Source: JASEFH01 sp034679905 (GTDB taxonomy: Archaea > Halobacteriota > Methanomicrobia > Methanomicrobiales > JACTUA01). Taken from it: DNA of 30,454 bases. The position numbers and the translations under genes were made by a program. Below the pieces are notes generated by a model that was given only the letters and a program-made list of their open reading frames with translations, did no database searches and was not told the DNA's origin. This document shows, in pieces, positions 1 through 7,557 of the stretch; the first letter of the stretch is position 1; the number at the start of each line of letters is the position of its first letter. The stretch covers positions 1-30,454 of the forward strand of contig JAXDAH010000155.1 of NCBI GenBank assembly GCA_034679905.1. Direction: 5' to 3'.

Positions 1-1
1 T

Positions 2-1084
2 CCCCGGGCAAGCGCGGAGTACGAATACTCGGCTCAGAGTTACGGCAAGAAGATCGCATTCATCGTCGGCTGGCTCATCATCCTCTCGGGCGTGATCGCA
101 TCCGCAACGGTGGCGCTCGGGTTCGGCGGTTACATGTCCGATCTCTTCTCTGTGAGTCCGATTCACTCCGCCATCCTCCTTATCGCTGCCCTATCCCTCC
201 TGCTGTACATCGGGGTTCGCGAATCTGCATCTGTGGCAGTCGTATTCACGCTGATCGAGGCGGGTGGATTGATACTCGTCGCCGTTATCGGCATCCCCTA
301 TCTCGGGAAGGTCGACTACTTCGAGATGCCTTTCGGCGTGGAGGGGCTTCTCCAGGCGTCCGCGCTGCTCTTCTTCGCCTATCTAGGTTTCGAGGAGATC
401 GTCAAGATGTCCGAGGAGGCGCGGGAGCCGGAGAAGACCATTCCGCGCGGATTGATGCTCGCCCTGGTCATCAGCATCGTTCTCTACATCGCCGCCTCCA
501 TCAGTGCCGTGAGCGTGACCGGTTGGCAGGCGCTCTCCGCCACCGCGGCGCCCTTCTCGGTGGTGGCGCAGGTGGCGGTCGGGGAGCTGGGATCCGTGCT
601 GCTCTCCGCGATCGCTCTCTTTGCAACGGCAAACACGGTTCTGCTCATGATGTATGCCGCGTCCCGAATCACCTATGGCATGGCGGAGTCGTTCTCCCTG
701 CCGCCGCTGCTCGCACGGGTGCATCCGGTGCGAAGAACCCCCTGGGTGGCCATCCTCGTCATCGCGGTCTTCACCAGCCTGTTTGTCTTTGCCGGGGATA
801 TCGGATTCATCGCAAATCTAACCAATTATACGCTGTTCGTAGCGTTCATCGCGATCAATGGCGCAGTGATCGTACTCCGCTACACAAGGCCCCTTATGAT
901 CCGTCCGTTCCGGGTTCCGCTGAGTATCGGCGCATTCCCTCTCATTCCTCTCCTTGGCATTCTCTCGAGCGTCCTCCTGCTATTCCAGCTGGATGCCGTG
1001 GTGCTGATTCTCGGGATCATAATGACCCTCATTGGCGCGGTCATCGCACTCGCGAACGTCCAGTACAGGCGAGCGCCACCCTGA
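2..1084 (+). CDS. APC-family amino acid permease, 3' part (5' end outside window)
   Basis: The reading frame is open from base 2 to the TGA at 1082-1084, so the start lies before the window. About 360 residues are visible, forming roughly nine or ten hydrophobic segments of a cytoplasmic-membrane carrier. The stretch GFEEIVKMSEEAREPEKTIP, followed by a membrane helix, is the typical cytoplasmic loop of APC-superfamily amino acid/polyamine permeases. The first visible residues (EYEYSAQSYGKK followed by a hydrophobic helix) also fit the family. An internal ATG at 92 is not the true start because the frame and the homology-like sequence continue upstream of it. Substrate cannot be told from the sequence; amino acid uptake by cation symport or exchange is the family's usual role. 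The gene converges with the methyltransferase gene at 1250-2749, and 165 bases without a feature separate them. Confidence 0.88.
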   Translation, partial: PRASAEYEYSAQSYGKKIAFIVGWLIILSGVIASATVALGFGGYMSDLFSVSPIHSAILLIAALSLLLYIGVRESASVAVVFTLIEAGGLILVAVIGIPYLGKVDYFEMPFGVEGLLQASALLFFAYLGFEEIVKMSEEAREPEKTIPRGLMLALVISIVLYIAASISAVSVTGWQALSATAAPFSVVAQVAVGELGSVLLSAIALFATANTVLLMMYAASRITYGMAESFSLPPLLARVHPVRRTPWVAILVIAVFTSLFVFAGDIGFIANLTNYTLFVAFIAINGAVIVLRYTRPLMIRPFRVPLSIGAFPLIPLLGILSSVLLLFQLDAVVLILGIIMTLIGAVIALANVQYRRAPP

Positions 1085-1249
1085 CCGAGGATGCCTGGAT
1101 TGTCATGAACGGGTAGATGCACTCAGCGGGATGGGGAGCAGGCACAACACAGACAAGGGCAGCGACCGCGGCATCGGCACCTTCGTTATAGGAGGAGACT
1201 ACGACGATCTCGCCAAGGGATGTGCTCTCCGCTACGGCTCTTATGAGAT

Positions 1250-2749
1250 TCAGGCAAGATCGGGAGAAAACCGACCGGATACCGGCAGCACCTCTGTATT
1301 CCGATCCACGAGCAGATTGTAGGCATCGTGCTTCGGGTTATAGCGGACGAGCACATTGTATATCTCAACGACCTCTCCGTACCGGCTCTCCCGCAGGGCG
1401 GCATTCTCCGCTGCCTCGTGGTGCCGCGGAAGGATTGCGTATACGGATTTTCCGGCTGTCCCGTCGCAGACCTTGTAGATGTAGTGATCCGCATCTCCAA
1501 GGTCGGAGGACATAACCGCGACAACCACGTTGATGCGGCGTTTCAGGTGTTGCGAGAGCTTCGATAGCCGGGCAAATCTGGCGTGGGGTTGCGCACGATA
1601 CACCTCCCGGGTCGTACTATCCTTTCGAAGGAGGGCATAGGAGTACTTGATGTCGGTATTGATGTAACGGTGGGGCTCGTGCGTCCCGGCGACAGCGAGC
1701 ATCAGTCGTGTGGGGTGAATGCTCTCCTTCTCTGCAAAGGACCAGCAGCTGACGGGATGGCATCGGGTGCCCCACAGAAACGTGCAGGGGGCATACATGA
1801 ACAGTCCCTGATCCAGCAGATGGACAACGGTTCTGCGCATCTCCGTGGCGTTCACCAGATCCGCTGGTTCGACGATCACGACCGTGCCGTCATGGGCCAG
1901 TCTCTCCGCGTACCGCAACACGAGCTTTGCCCGCTGTTCGGGCGAGATCTTCAGCTCGTTCAGCACCATCGAGAAGACCAGCATATCCAGATGATCGGGT
2001 ATATCCTGGAGAGCGATCATATCCGTCAGCTGCGGCTGCTCAATGCGGAGCCCGAGAACATCCCTCCCGAAATCCGGAACCATATATCGATAGGCCTCAA
2101 GGTTCTCCTCGAATCTGTCGATCGCGAAGATGTGTGCCTCTCCCCTGCCGAGGATTTTAAGGAAGCCCGCGATGGCAAGGGGCACAACGCCCGGCCCCGT
2201 ACCGACATCCAGGATCCGCATCCGGGTCTTGAACAGCCCACCTTCTGCCATCTGGAGCAGTATGTGCTGAAACTGCGTGTAGTAGACCGGGGCGTGGTAG
2301 ACCAGGTAACCAAACACGCTGTAGCCTTTCCGGTAGGTGATCCCCTTGCTCTCCTTCCAGTACTCGGACTTCTGTGCGACAATCGCCCGCCGGATCCGTT
2401 CCAGCACCACAGGATCCAGAAGGGATTTTCCTACCTTCTTCGCGATATACTGCTGGATACGATCTTGGAGTTCCTCAGGAAACTGCCGGGAACCCAGCGC
2501 TGCGAGGATCCGACGATGCTCCTCTCCCGTGAGCTGCAGGGTATCGGCGATCCCTATACGCCCCATCGAGTAGTCAGCGCCGATCTTCTCGGAAGAGAGA
2601 TGGAGGTCATCTAGGTAGGAGGATATTCGTGAGTGGATGCTCGCTACCGGGATCTCTTCCGAGAGATACTGCTGAATCTCGGAGAGGAGAAATCTAGGCT
2701 TCACGGATGCGACATACTTCAATACCGATAGAATCTCCCGATCTTCCAT
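1250..2749 (-). CDS. Rsm22/METTL17-like SAM-dependent methyltransferase (mitoribosome-assembly type family)
   Basis: This is a 499-residue protein. Residues 1-125 are helical and resemble a winged-helix region. A class I SAM-binding motif, ILDVGTGPGVVPLA, lies at about 179-192, with an acidic ribose-binding position in FAIDRF near 211. A cysteine cluster follows at Cys322, Cys330 and Cys335 (APC-x7-RC-x4-CW-x-F). It resembles the Fe-S cysteine region of Rsm22/METTL17, which act in small-subunit assembly in mitochondria. A further Cys428 lies in a conserved-looking C-terminal region (VCDGTAGKSVYAILP) that may be an OB-like RNA-binding fold; that is inference. The likely role is small ribosomal subunit maturation rather than metabolite methylation. 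The gene stands alone, with a TATA-like box 25-35 bases upstream of the ATG, which suggests a leaderless or nearly leaderless mRNA. Confidence 0.65.
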   Translation of the reverse strand: MEDREILSVLKYVASVKPRFLLSEIQQYLSEEIPVASIHSRISSYLDDLHLSSEKIGADYSMGRIGIADTLQLTGEEHRRILAALGSRQFPEELQDRIQQYIAKKVGKSLLDPVVLERIRRAIVAQKSEYWKESKGITYRKGYSVFGYLVYHAPVYYTQFQHILLQMAEGGLFKTRMRILDVGTGPGVVPLAIAGFLKILGRGEAHIFAIDRFEENLEAYRYMVPDFGRDVLGLRIEQPQLTDMIALQDIPDHLDMLVFSMVLNELKISPEQRAKLVLRYAERLAHDGTVVIVEPADLVNATEMRRTVVHLLDQGLFMYAPCTFLWGTRCHPVSCWSFAEKESIHPTRLMLAVAGTHEPHRYINTDIKYSYALLRKDSTTREVYRAQPHARFARLSKLSQHLKRRINVVVAVMSSDLGDADHYIYKVCDGTAGKSVYAILPRHHEAAENAALRESRYGEVVEIYNVLVRYNPKHDAYNLLVDRNTEVLPVSGRFSPDLA

Positions 2750-2773
2750 GCCAATACTGAGGTTGGAAGACCA

Positions 2774-2783
2774 AGATATAATT
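2774..2783 (-). promoter_or_regulatory. TATA-like box for the Rsm22-like gene
   Basis: On the minus strand the sequence reads AATTATATC, centred about 29 bases upstream of the ATG at 2749. That is the usual archaeal TATA-to-start distance and would give a transcript starting almost at the ATG. There is no clear Shine-Dalgarno sequence before the start, which agrees with a leaderless mRNA. Confidence 0.4.
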
Positions 2784-2815
2784 CTATAGCAAAGATCTAT
2801 CGTAGAAAGAAAATA

Positions 2816-3031
2816 TCACGTGTGTCGGCGATTTCCTAATCCTGGCACCATGTGACATCGGGATATCTTAACGCTCTTGGACGGCACTTCAGCAGTAATG
2901 GGAAGCCCCCCGATCTCGATGAAGAGGTCGCGGAGATTTGGGATGGTTGCCCGGTCATAGCGGGGTAACCACCGATACTGCGTGATTCCGTCTGTGTACC
3001 GCACTATCGGTATCAAAGAGATGGGTGAATA
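2816..3031 (-). other. Protein-like open frame overlapping the 3' end of the HEAT gene (possible frameshifted tail or small gene)
   Basis: On the minus strand a frame is open from 3031 to a TGA at 2816, with a TTG at 3016 as the only plausible start. It overlaps the last 77 bases of the HEAT-repeat gene in another frame. Its product contains LPRYDRATIPNLRDLF and IGGLPITAEVPSKSVKISR, which read like real protein rather than a shadow. The annotated HEAT protein instead ends in an ordinary-looking HEAT helix followed by a low-quality tail (HRRNHAVSVVTPL). Either the HEAT gene has a frameshift near 3020 and this was its C terminus, or this is a separate short gene, or chance. I do not recognise the sequence. 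Confidence 0.3.
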
Positions 3032-5423
3032 TCAGAGCAAAAAGTGCGGATGCGGTGTCCCTTTCTCTCCCTTCTCCACTGCTGATCGTCCGAATGAGTG
3101 GCTCCACAGCAGGTTCCTGGATGAGTGCGAGAAGAGCATCGGCCATCCGCTGCTGTGACTGGGTTTCACTGCCCAAGGCATCCCGCAGTGGTGATACTGC
3201 CGGTTCCCCGAACTGCCCGAGTGCGTGTGCTGCATCTAATCGTACCCGTTCATCGGAATCGCGCAACATCCGAATGACTGGTACGATGCCTCGCGCATCC
3301 TTGATTTCCCCGAGGACGCGGGTTGCACCTGCACGCACATTCTCACGCTCATCCGCCAGGGACAGGATGAGCGATTCCACGCCCGGCTCCCCGATTCTCA
3401 CAAGGAGATCCTGAGCCGCCCGCTGCAGGTTCTCTTGTTCGCTGTCGAGCGCATGGATGAGAGGACAGACTGCAGGCCTGCCAATCTTCTCCAGGGTATA
3501 AGCCGCTCCGACCCGGATATTTTCTACGGGGTTTGCAAGACCCTCTATCAGAGGTTCGACGGACGATTCGTAGAGAAGCGCGAGAAGTGCCGCCGCCAGC
3601 CTCTGGATCTTCTCCTCCTCATCTCCCATGCTGACAATAAGGGAATTGACCGAGGGGGCTCCTATCCGGAGTAAGCAGCTGGCAATCCCCACTCGGACGC
3701 TTCTCTCTGCTGTATGGAGCGCCTGTATCAGGGGTGCTACGGCAGATTCGCCATAGCCCTCCAGCGCATGAACTGCCTCTATCCGCACCAGACGGCTCTC
3801 ATCATGCATGGCTTCGATAAGAGGATCGATGGCAGCAACATTCTGCACTGCTCCGAGTGCCCATGCAGCCCATGTGCGAAGTTTGGCATTTTCATGATGC
3901 AAGGTGTCAATGAGGATTCCTATTCCCGTAGAGGACGGGGTTGCATCCGCCCCACATTTTGCCTGGATAAAGGCTTGTATCGCTGACGGCTTCCGGATCC
4001 TGGAAAACGTGCTTCCTGCAAGGGAGCGAACCTCATCGTCGGGATCCTGCATTGCCTGTATCAGGGAGAGAATGACTGCATCGCCTTCAAATTGCCCCAG
4101 TGTCCAGACGGACCACCAGCGAACCTCCTTATTCTCATCCTGCAGCCCCTGTACAAACAGGGCTGGGATCCAGTCATCGTGCAAATCTTTGAGGGTGTGA
4201 ATAACTATCTCCCGAAGGTCCTCATCACCGTCGCGGAATGCGATAAGCAGGGGTTCGAGAATAGTGGGAGGCGCATGAGCGGTAGCCGGCGATTGTTCCT
4301 TCAGGAGATAATCCATCTCCCCTTGGGTGGCAATAGCAATTTTCTCCTGGATTGTATTGGAGAGCGGGTCGTGGTTTGACTGTTCTGCGACTGCAGCAAC
4401 TGAATCCTCTTTTTGCGTCGACGGGATCGGTTGAGGGGATCGAAGCATCTCGCCTTTATCGAGATCTTCTCCCCTTTGGGGAGCTTGAGGCGTATCAAGA
4501 GTCGAATGGCTTCCATCGGTTGCTGTTGCCGGGCTTTCTGGCCTGGCATCCATTTGCATAGTACTCTTAAATTCTTTATGTAAGTTTTCAGGAAATTCCT
4601 GATAGGTATCATCTGTCATAGGATTTGTCATATCTCTCTGTGGTAGGATTGATTCGATTGATGCTGTGCTGAGAGGACCGGACTCCCACTCGTGCCTGGC
4701 GGTGGTGGCAGATGGGGGCTTATGCGCAATTATTTCAGGAGCCTCTTCCACCGTTTGAGGACCTGTCTGAATATTACAATCTCCCCCTTCGGTAGATCGT
4801 GCACCTTCAGGTAGTGGAGTACATACTATCCAATTCTCCTTTACTCTCGTTGTTGCTTCTGGTGGCACAATTTCGGTAGAGTAACTGCTTTCGGATTCAC
4901 TTGGGCTGGTGACAACATCCTGATTCGCGTTTCTCGTTTCCGTAGTATAATTATGGGTAGCGCTTTCTATATCCATGCTAATAAAAAAAGCATCGAGCGT
5001 TGATAATTTCAGGAGCCGATCCAGCGAGGAAGAGGCTGCCGCCCGAACAAACTCGCTCTCATCCGCGAGAGCATGCCGCAGCGGTTCAGCAGCACGCGGG
5101 TCGGCGATCTCACCCAATGCCCAGGCGGTCCAGATACGGACATCTTCATTCTCGTCTTTTAAACTCTTGATCAAGGGTTCCAGCGCTTGAGAGGTTCTCA
5201 ATCTTCCCAGCGCGAAGGCAGCAAAAGTCCGAACGGAATCGTTACCCACAATGAGTGCTTGCATGAGGGGCTTTGAAGCCGGTTGTCCTATCTTTATGAG
5301 GTAATCTATCGTCTCCGGACGCATAGAAACGTCCTTTTTTTTCAAGTATCGGATGAAACTCTGAACAAATTGATCTCTTGTTTGTTCTTTGTTCCTGTGC
5401 CCTTGTATTAGATTGGATTGCAT
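2955..5423 (-). CDS. Large HEAT-repeat (PBS lyase-like) protein with long disordered linker
   Basis: This is an 822-residue protein with no signal peptide or membrane segment, so probably cytoplasmic. Residues about 36-145 hold four helical HEAT units (for example VRTFAAFALGRL, VRIWTAWALGEI, VRAAASSSLDRL). Residues about 150-390 are a Ser/Thr/Glu/Pro-rich linker of low complexity. Residues about 395-800 hold some twelve further HEAT units of about 30 residues, with the recurrent pattern aV.PLI.AL.de...VR..AA.ALg.i. This is the PBS-lyase HEAT family, common in methanogens, where such proteins act as scaffolds or as partners of modifying enzymes; no enzymatic motif is visible. A weak AGGT lies 8 bases before the ATG at 5423. 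The gene stands alone behind an AT-rich region and has more A+T-rich codons than the neighbouring housekeeping genes, which may mean horizontal acquisition. The 3' end may be frameshifted (see 2816-3031). Confidence 0.88.
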   Translation of the reverse strand: MQSNLIQGHRNKEQTRDQFVQSFIRYLKKKDVSMRPETIDYLIKIGQPASKPLMQALIVGNDSVRTFAAFALGRLRTSQALEPLIKSLKDENEDVRIWTAWALGEIADPRAAEPLRHALADESEFVRAAASSSLDRLLKLSTLDAFFISMDIESATHNYTTETRNANQDVVTSPSESESSYSTEIVPPEATTRVKENWIVCTPLPEGARSTEGGDCNIQTGPQTVEEAPEIIAHKPPSATTARHEWESGPLSTASIESILPQRDMTNPMTDDTYQEFPENLHKEFKSTMQMDARPESPATATDGSHSTLDTPQAPQRGEDLDKGEMLRSPQPIPSTQKEDSVAAVAEQSNHDPLSNTIQEKIAIATQGEMDYLLKEQSPATAHAPPTILEPLLIAFRDGDEDLREIVIHTLKDLHDDWIPALFVQGLQDENKEVRWWSVWTLGQFEGDAVILSLIQAMQDPDDEVRSLAGSTFSRIRKPSAIQAFIQAKCGADATPSSTGIGILIDTLHHENAKLRTWAAWALGAVQNVAAIDPLIEAMHDESRLVRIEAVHALEGYGESAVAPLIQALHTAERSVRVGIASCLLRIGAPSVNSLIVSMGDEEEKIQRLAAALLALLYESSVEPLIEGLANPVENIRVGAAYTLEKIGRPAVCPLIHALDSEQENLQRAAQDLLVRIGEPGVESLILSLADERENVRAGATRVLGEIKDARGIVPVIRMLRDSDERVRLDAAHALGQFGEPAVSPLRDALGSETQSQQRMADALLALIQEPAVEPLIRTISSGEGRERDTASALFALIFTHLFDTDSAVHRRNHAVSVVTPL

Positions 5424-6867
5424 GTATTCGACCTATTATTTTGCACCTTTGTCGACCCTGGCAGATGAAATGCAGCAAATCAATGGATTGCATACGGTAT
5501 CCCGTCGGTTTTCGAGACGGAATCCTGAATTACTTGCTCTAATCGAATATTATTTTTTATATTATTAATATTTTTCTAAATTATTATTTTTTATAATATA
5601 CAATATTTTATGATTTTATAAAAAATTTTGTTATATAAATGTTTATTGGCTTATAATTCAATGAATTAAAATTAATAACAGCATTTATATGAAAATAAGA
5701 ATCAGGAGCCATGCATTCCGAAACGGCCGTCGATCCGGGGATGTGGAATATACAATAGGAGTTGGATTTTTCCCTTTATCGGATGCATGAACCGAGCTTC
5801 ACCCCGATCCATACACCGATGGTGCGGGGAAGCCTAGGGTGCAATCCAGGAAAGGATCGCGTACTTGCTTGCTAGCTCTCTCAACGGAACCCTTGAGTAC
5901 TTCCTAATATGAACCTGCTCTCTGTCACGAGTAATTCAGGAGGCGGATATAGTACTCTGAATTTCGGGTCGTCTGTCGCGGGGGAGCATGAGACGCAATT
6001 CTGCAGCTTGACCGTGACATAAGGAACCGCTGCAGATCCGCGACCGCTGTGTGTCTTCTTGAAGGGGAGGATCTTCCTTTCGCATGGCGGTAACCGGACC
6101 TCGGTTATGTATGCTCCTGTAGTAGTGGATCTATGATAACCTAGGTTAACATATCAATGAAGCGTCGCCTGTGTCTTTCCTGGCGCCATAAAGGCCCGTG
6201 AAGAGCGTCGATCTCTGCGCTGGGAGCGCTTGGGTGTCTTATCGTCCGGTTTGCCATTCGTTGAATACCGTGGTCGGTATCAGGCAACGATGCCTGCAAT
6301 ATAAGAACGCGAAACGCGATCCTTTCTTGAGTGTTCATGCCAGGCAAGTATTCGATAACCCTCCCTGAAATCCCTGGTTTATGGGTAACCAGCCGCCGGC
6401 GTCCCAGGAGGCTGAATACTCAAAGGAGCTACAGGAGCGCTCTGCCGCTCGATCCATCTCGGTCCCACCAGAGGGAATTTTTTGCGATTCAAGGCAACCC
6501 GACTAATAATCGATACACCGGAGTGCGTGCGGCAAGGGCCAATACCACCACTCTCGCCGTGATACCTCTCGATTTGACGGACCGTACGACTTGCAGCCGA
6601 AGATGCGCAGATCTCCTCCTGCAGTTTGAATGTTATCATCACAAAATGGGGGATATTCGCTAGCTCACCCAAGGGGTAGCCCTATCGGGGTTACGACCGA
6701 GGCTGCAACACATCCTCTCAACCGCCCCATCCGTTGCACGTGCGATTGATGCGAGGATACTGCCACACTTTCGCTCCGTCTGCCGATCCCCTTATCCACG
6801 TATCACCCGCATGCTTGGTATTCCCCCGGGTTCGGGAGGGCCCGGAGCCTGGGGAAGGAGGTTGACG
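5424..6867. other. 1.4 kb stretch without a convincing gene
   Basis: Bases about 5540-5700 are almost pure A+T and stand out sharply. The rest returns to moderate G+C. ORFs here are short and show no recognisable motif. A 36-codon frame from ATG 5910 (NLLSVTSNSGGGYSTLNFGS and onward) has a surface-protein-like composition and could be a relic, but this is weak. A perfect 12-base palindrome, TAACCTAGGTTA, is at 6137-6148. A TATA-like TTTATATG at 5684-5691 faces right, with no clear gene behind it. I found no tRNA here, and could not identify SRP or RNase P RNA by eye. Confidence 0.55.
5540..5700. other. Very AT-rich island upstream of the HEAT gene
   Basis: About 160 bases consist nearly only of A and T runs, such as TTTTTTATAATATAC and AAAAAATTTTG, in an otherwise G+C-rich window. 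It probably contains the promoter zone of the minus-strand HEAT gene, which begins 117 bases away, and possibly a divergent promoter towards 5710. No repeated origin-recognition-box pattern is visible, so I do not call an origin. Confidence 0.5.
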
Positions 6868-7158
6868 ATGCAGAGGGAGGGCGAGACCCTGCGGCTGGGT
6901 GTGAATACGACCGCGGAGCGGTGGATGCGGGTGCGGCGAGCCATGCGAAAGGAGGATCAGGTCTATGCAGCCAGGCTGGTCGAGATGATGCAGCGGCATT
7001 CGCGGGAGGGTTTCTGTGCATTCGACGATCCGCTGGAAGCCGCCATCTTCTCAGTACTCGTGGAGCTGGTGAAGGAGGTGGACGGGAAGCGGGATCGCGG
7101 GCAGCAGAAGGTGACAGAGGGTGGACGGGAGGGGAATAGCTCCGGACCATACGGTTGA
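6868..7158 (+). CDS. Small helical protein of unknown function
   Basis: The ATG at 6868 is preceded by AAGGAGG (6855-6861), ending 6 bases before the start. This is one of the strongest ribosome-binding sites in the window and the reason for choosing this ATG rather than an in-frame one at 6811. The 96-residue product is charged and mostly helical (TAERWMRVRRAMRKEDQVYA, then DPLEAAIFSVLVELVKEVD), with a polar, Gly/Arg-rich tail. It has one cysteine, no signal peptide and no membrane segment. I do not recognise the family. The length and alternation of charged and hydrophobic positions would suit a small helical-bundle or coiled-coil partner protein. It stands alone between two gene-poor stretches; two hairpins lie 160-220 bases downstream. 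Confidence 0.6.
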   Translation: MQREGETLRLGVNTTAERWMRVRRAMRKEDQVYAARLVEMMQRHSREGFCAFDDPLEAAIFSVLVELVKEVDGKRDRGQQKVTEGGREGNSSGPYG

Positions 7159-7316
7159 TGACTGCGTTCTCTGGTGTCCCGAGAACCGCATCCAGAGTTC
7201 AGCGGCACCACTTCGCCGACCCTTCCGCGGATCTGGATCGGCAACGCCGCAACTCGTTCTGTAGATGGAGCGGGGTGTATGGCCGGGCGTGAGAATTGCA
7301 ACTCTTTTGCTATCGG

Positions 7317-7345
7317 TATGGCATTATCCGATTAATAATGCCATA
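7317..7345. repeat. Perfect 11-base inverted repeat
   Basis: TATGGCATTAT at 7317-7327 is the exact reverse complement of ATAATGCCATA at 7335-7345, with a 7-base loop. No T-run follows directly, so it could be an operator for the downstream secreted protein as well as a 3' hairpin of the small upstream gene. Confidence 0.6.
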
Positions 7346-7357
7346 TTGAGTAATAAT

Positions 7358-7378
7358 AACATTCAAGTAATGTTTTTT
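7358..7378 (+). terminator. Hairpin with T-run, terminator-like
   Basis: AACATT at 7358-7363 pairs with AATGTT at 7369-7374 around a 5-base loop, followed by four T. Archaeal termination mainly needs the T-run, so this may end transcripts coming from the gene at 6868-7158. The stem is short and AT-only, so the call is tentative. Confidence 0.35.
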
Positions 7379-7464
7379 AAATTATAGCATGAAAGAGTCC
7401 GATACAAAAGTCTGTTTATTTATATCTCAATTTAAAACGGGCGGTTTATGATATCTAGGAATAA

Positions 7465-7473
7465 TTTTAAATA
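7465..7473 (+). promoter_or_regulatory. TATA-like box for the PKD-repeat protein
   Basis: TTTTAAATA is a good methanogen TATA element. Transcription would start near 7495-7500, giving a leader of about 60 bases before the ATG at 7558. The leader holds AGGT about 13 bases before the ATG. Confidence 0.4.
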
Positions 7474-7557
7474 CTAAAGTGCAGTATTCGCAACCGCATA
7501 CCAGAGTACGATGCATCCTGCAGCGGATGTCATGGTGTGCAGGTTGGTACTCACTCT

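Larger units (their letters stand above)
7159..7557. other. Intergenic region with hairpins and promoter of the PKD-repeat gene
   Basis: The first 150 bases are G+C-rich and carry nothing I recognise. From about 7310 the DNA turns AT-rich. It contains a perfect 11-base inverted repeat (7317-7345), a second hairpin with a T-run (7358-7378) and a TATA-like box at 7465-7473. Confidence 0.5.

Noticed and set aside
1583..2614. 343-codon plus-strand ORF opposite the Rsm22-like gene
   Set aside because: Antisense to a protein with a clear SAM motif; no protein family features.
5540..5700. Replication origin
   Set aside because: AT-rich, but no repeated origin-recognition boxes and no orc1/cdc6 gene nearby.
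6137..6148. 12-base palindrome TAACCTAGGTTA as an operator
   Set aside because: There is no gene or promoter next to it; a palindrome of this size can occur by chance.
5424..6867. Possible RNase P or SRP RNA
   Set aside because: A GGGGAGGA stretch near 6064 recalled the RNase P core, but neighbouring conserved elements and pairing were not found.
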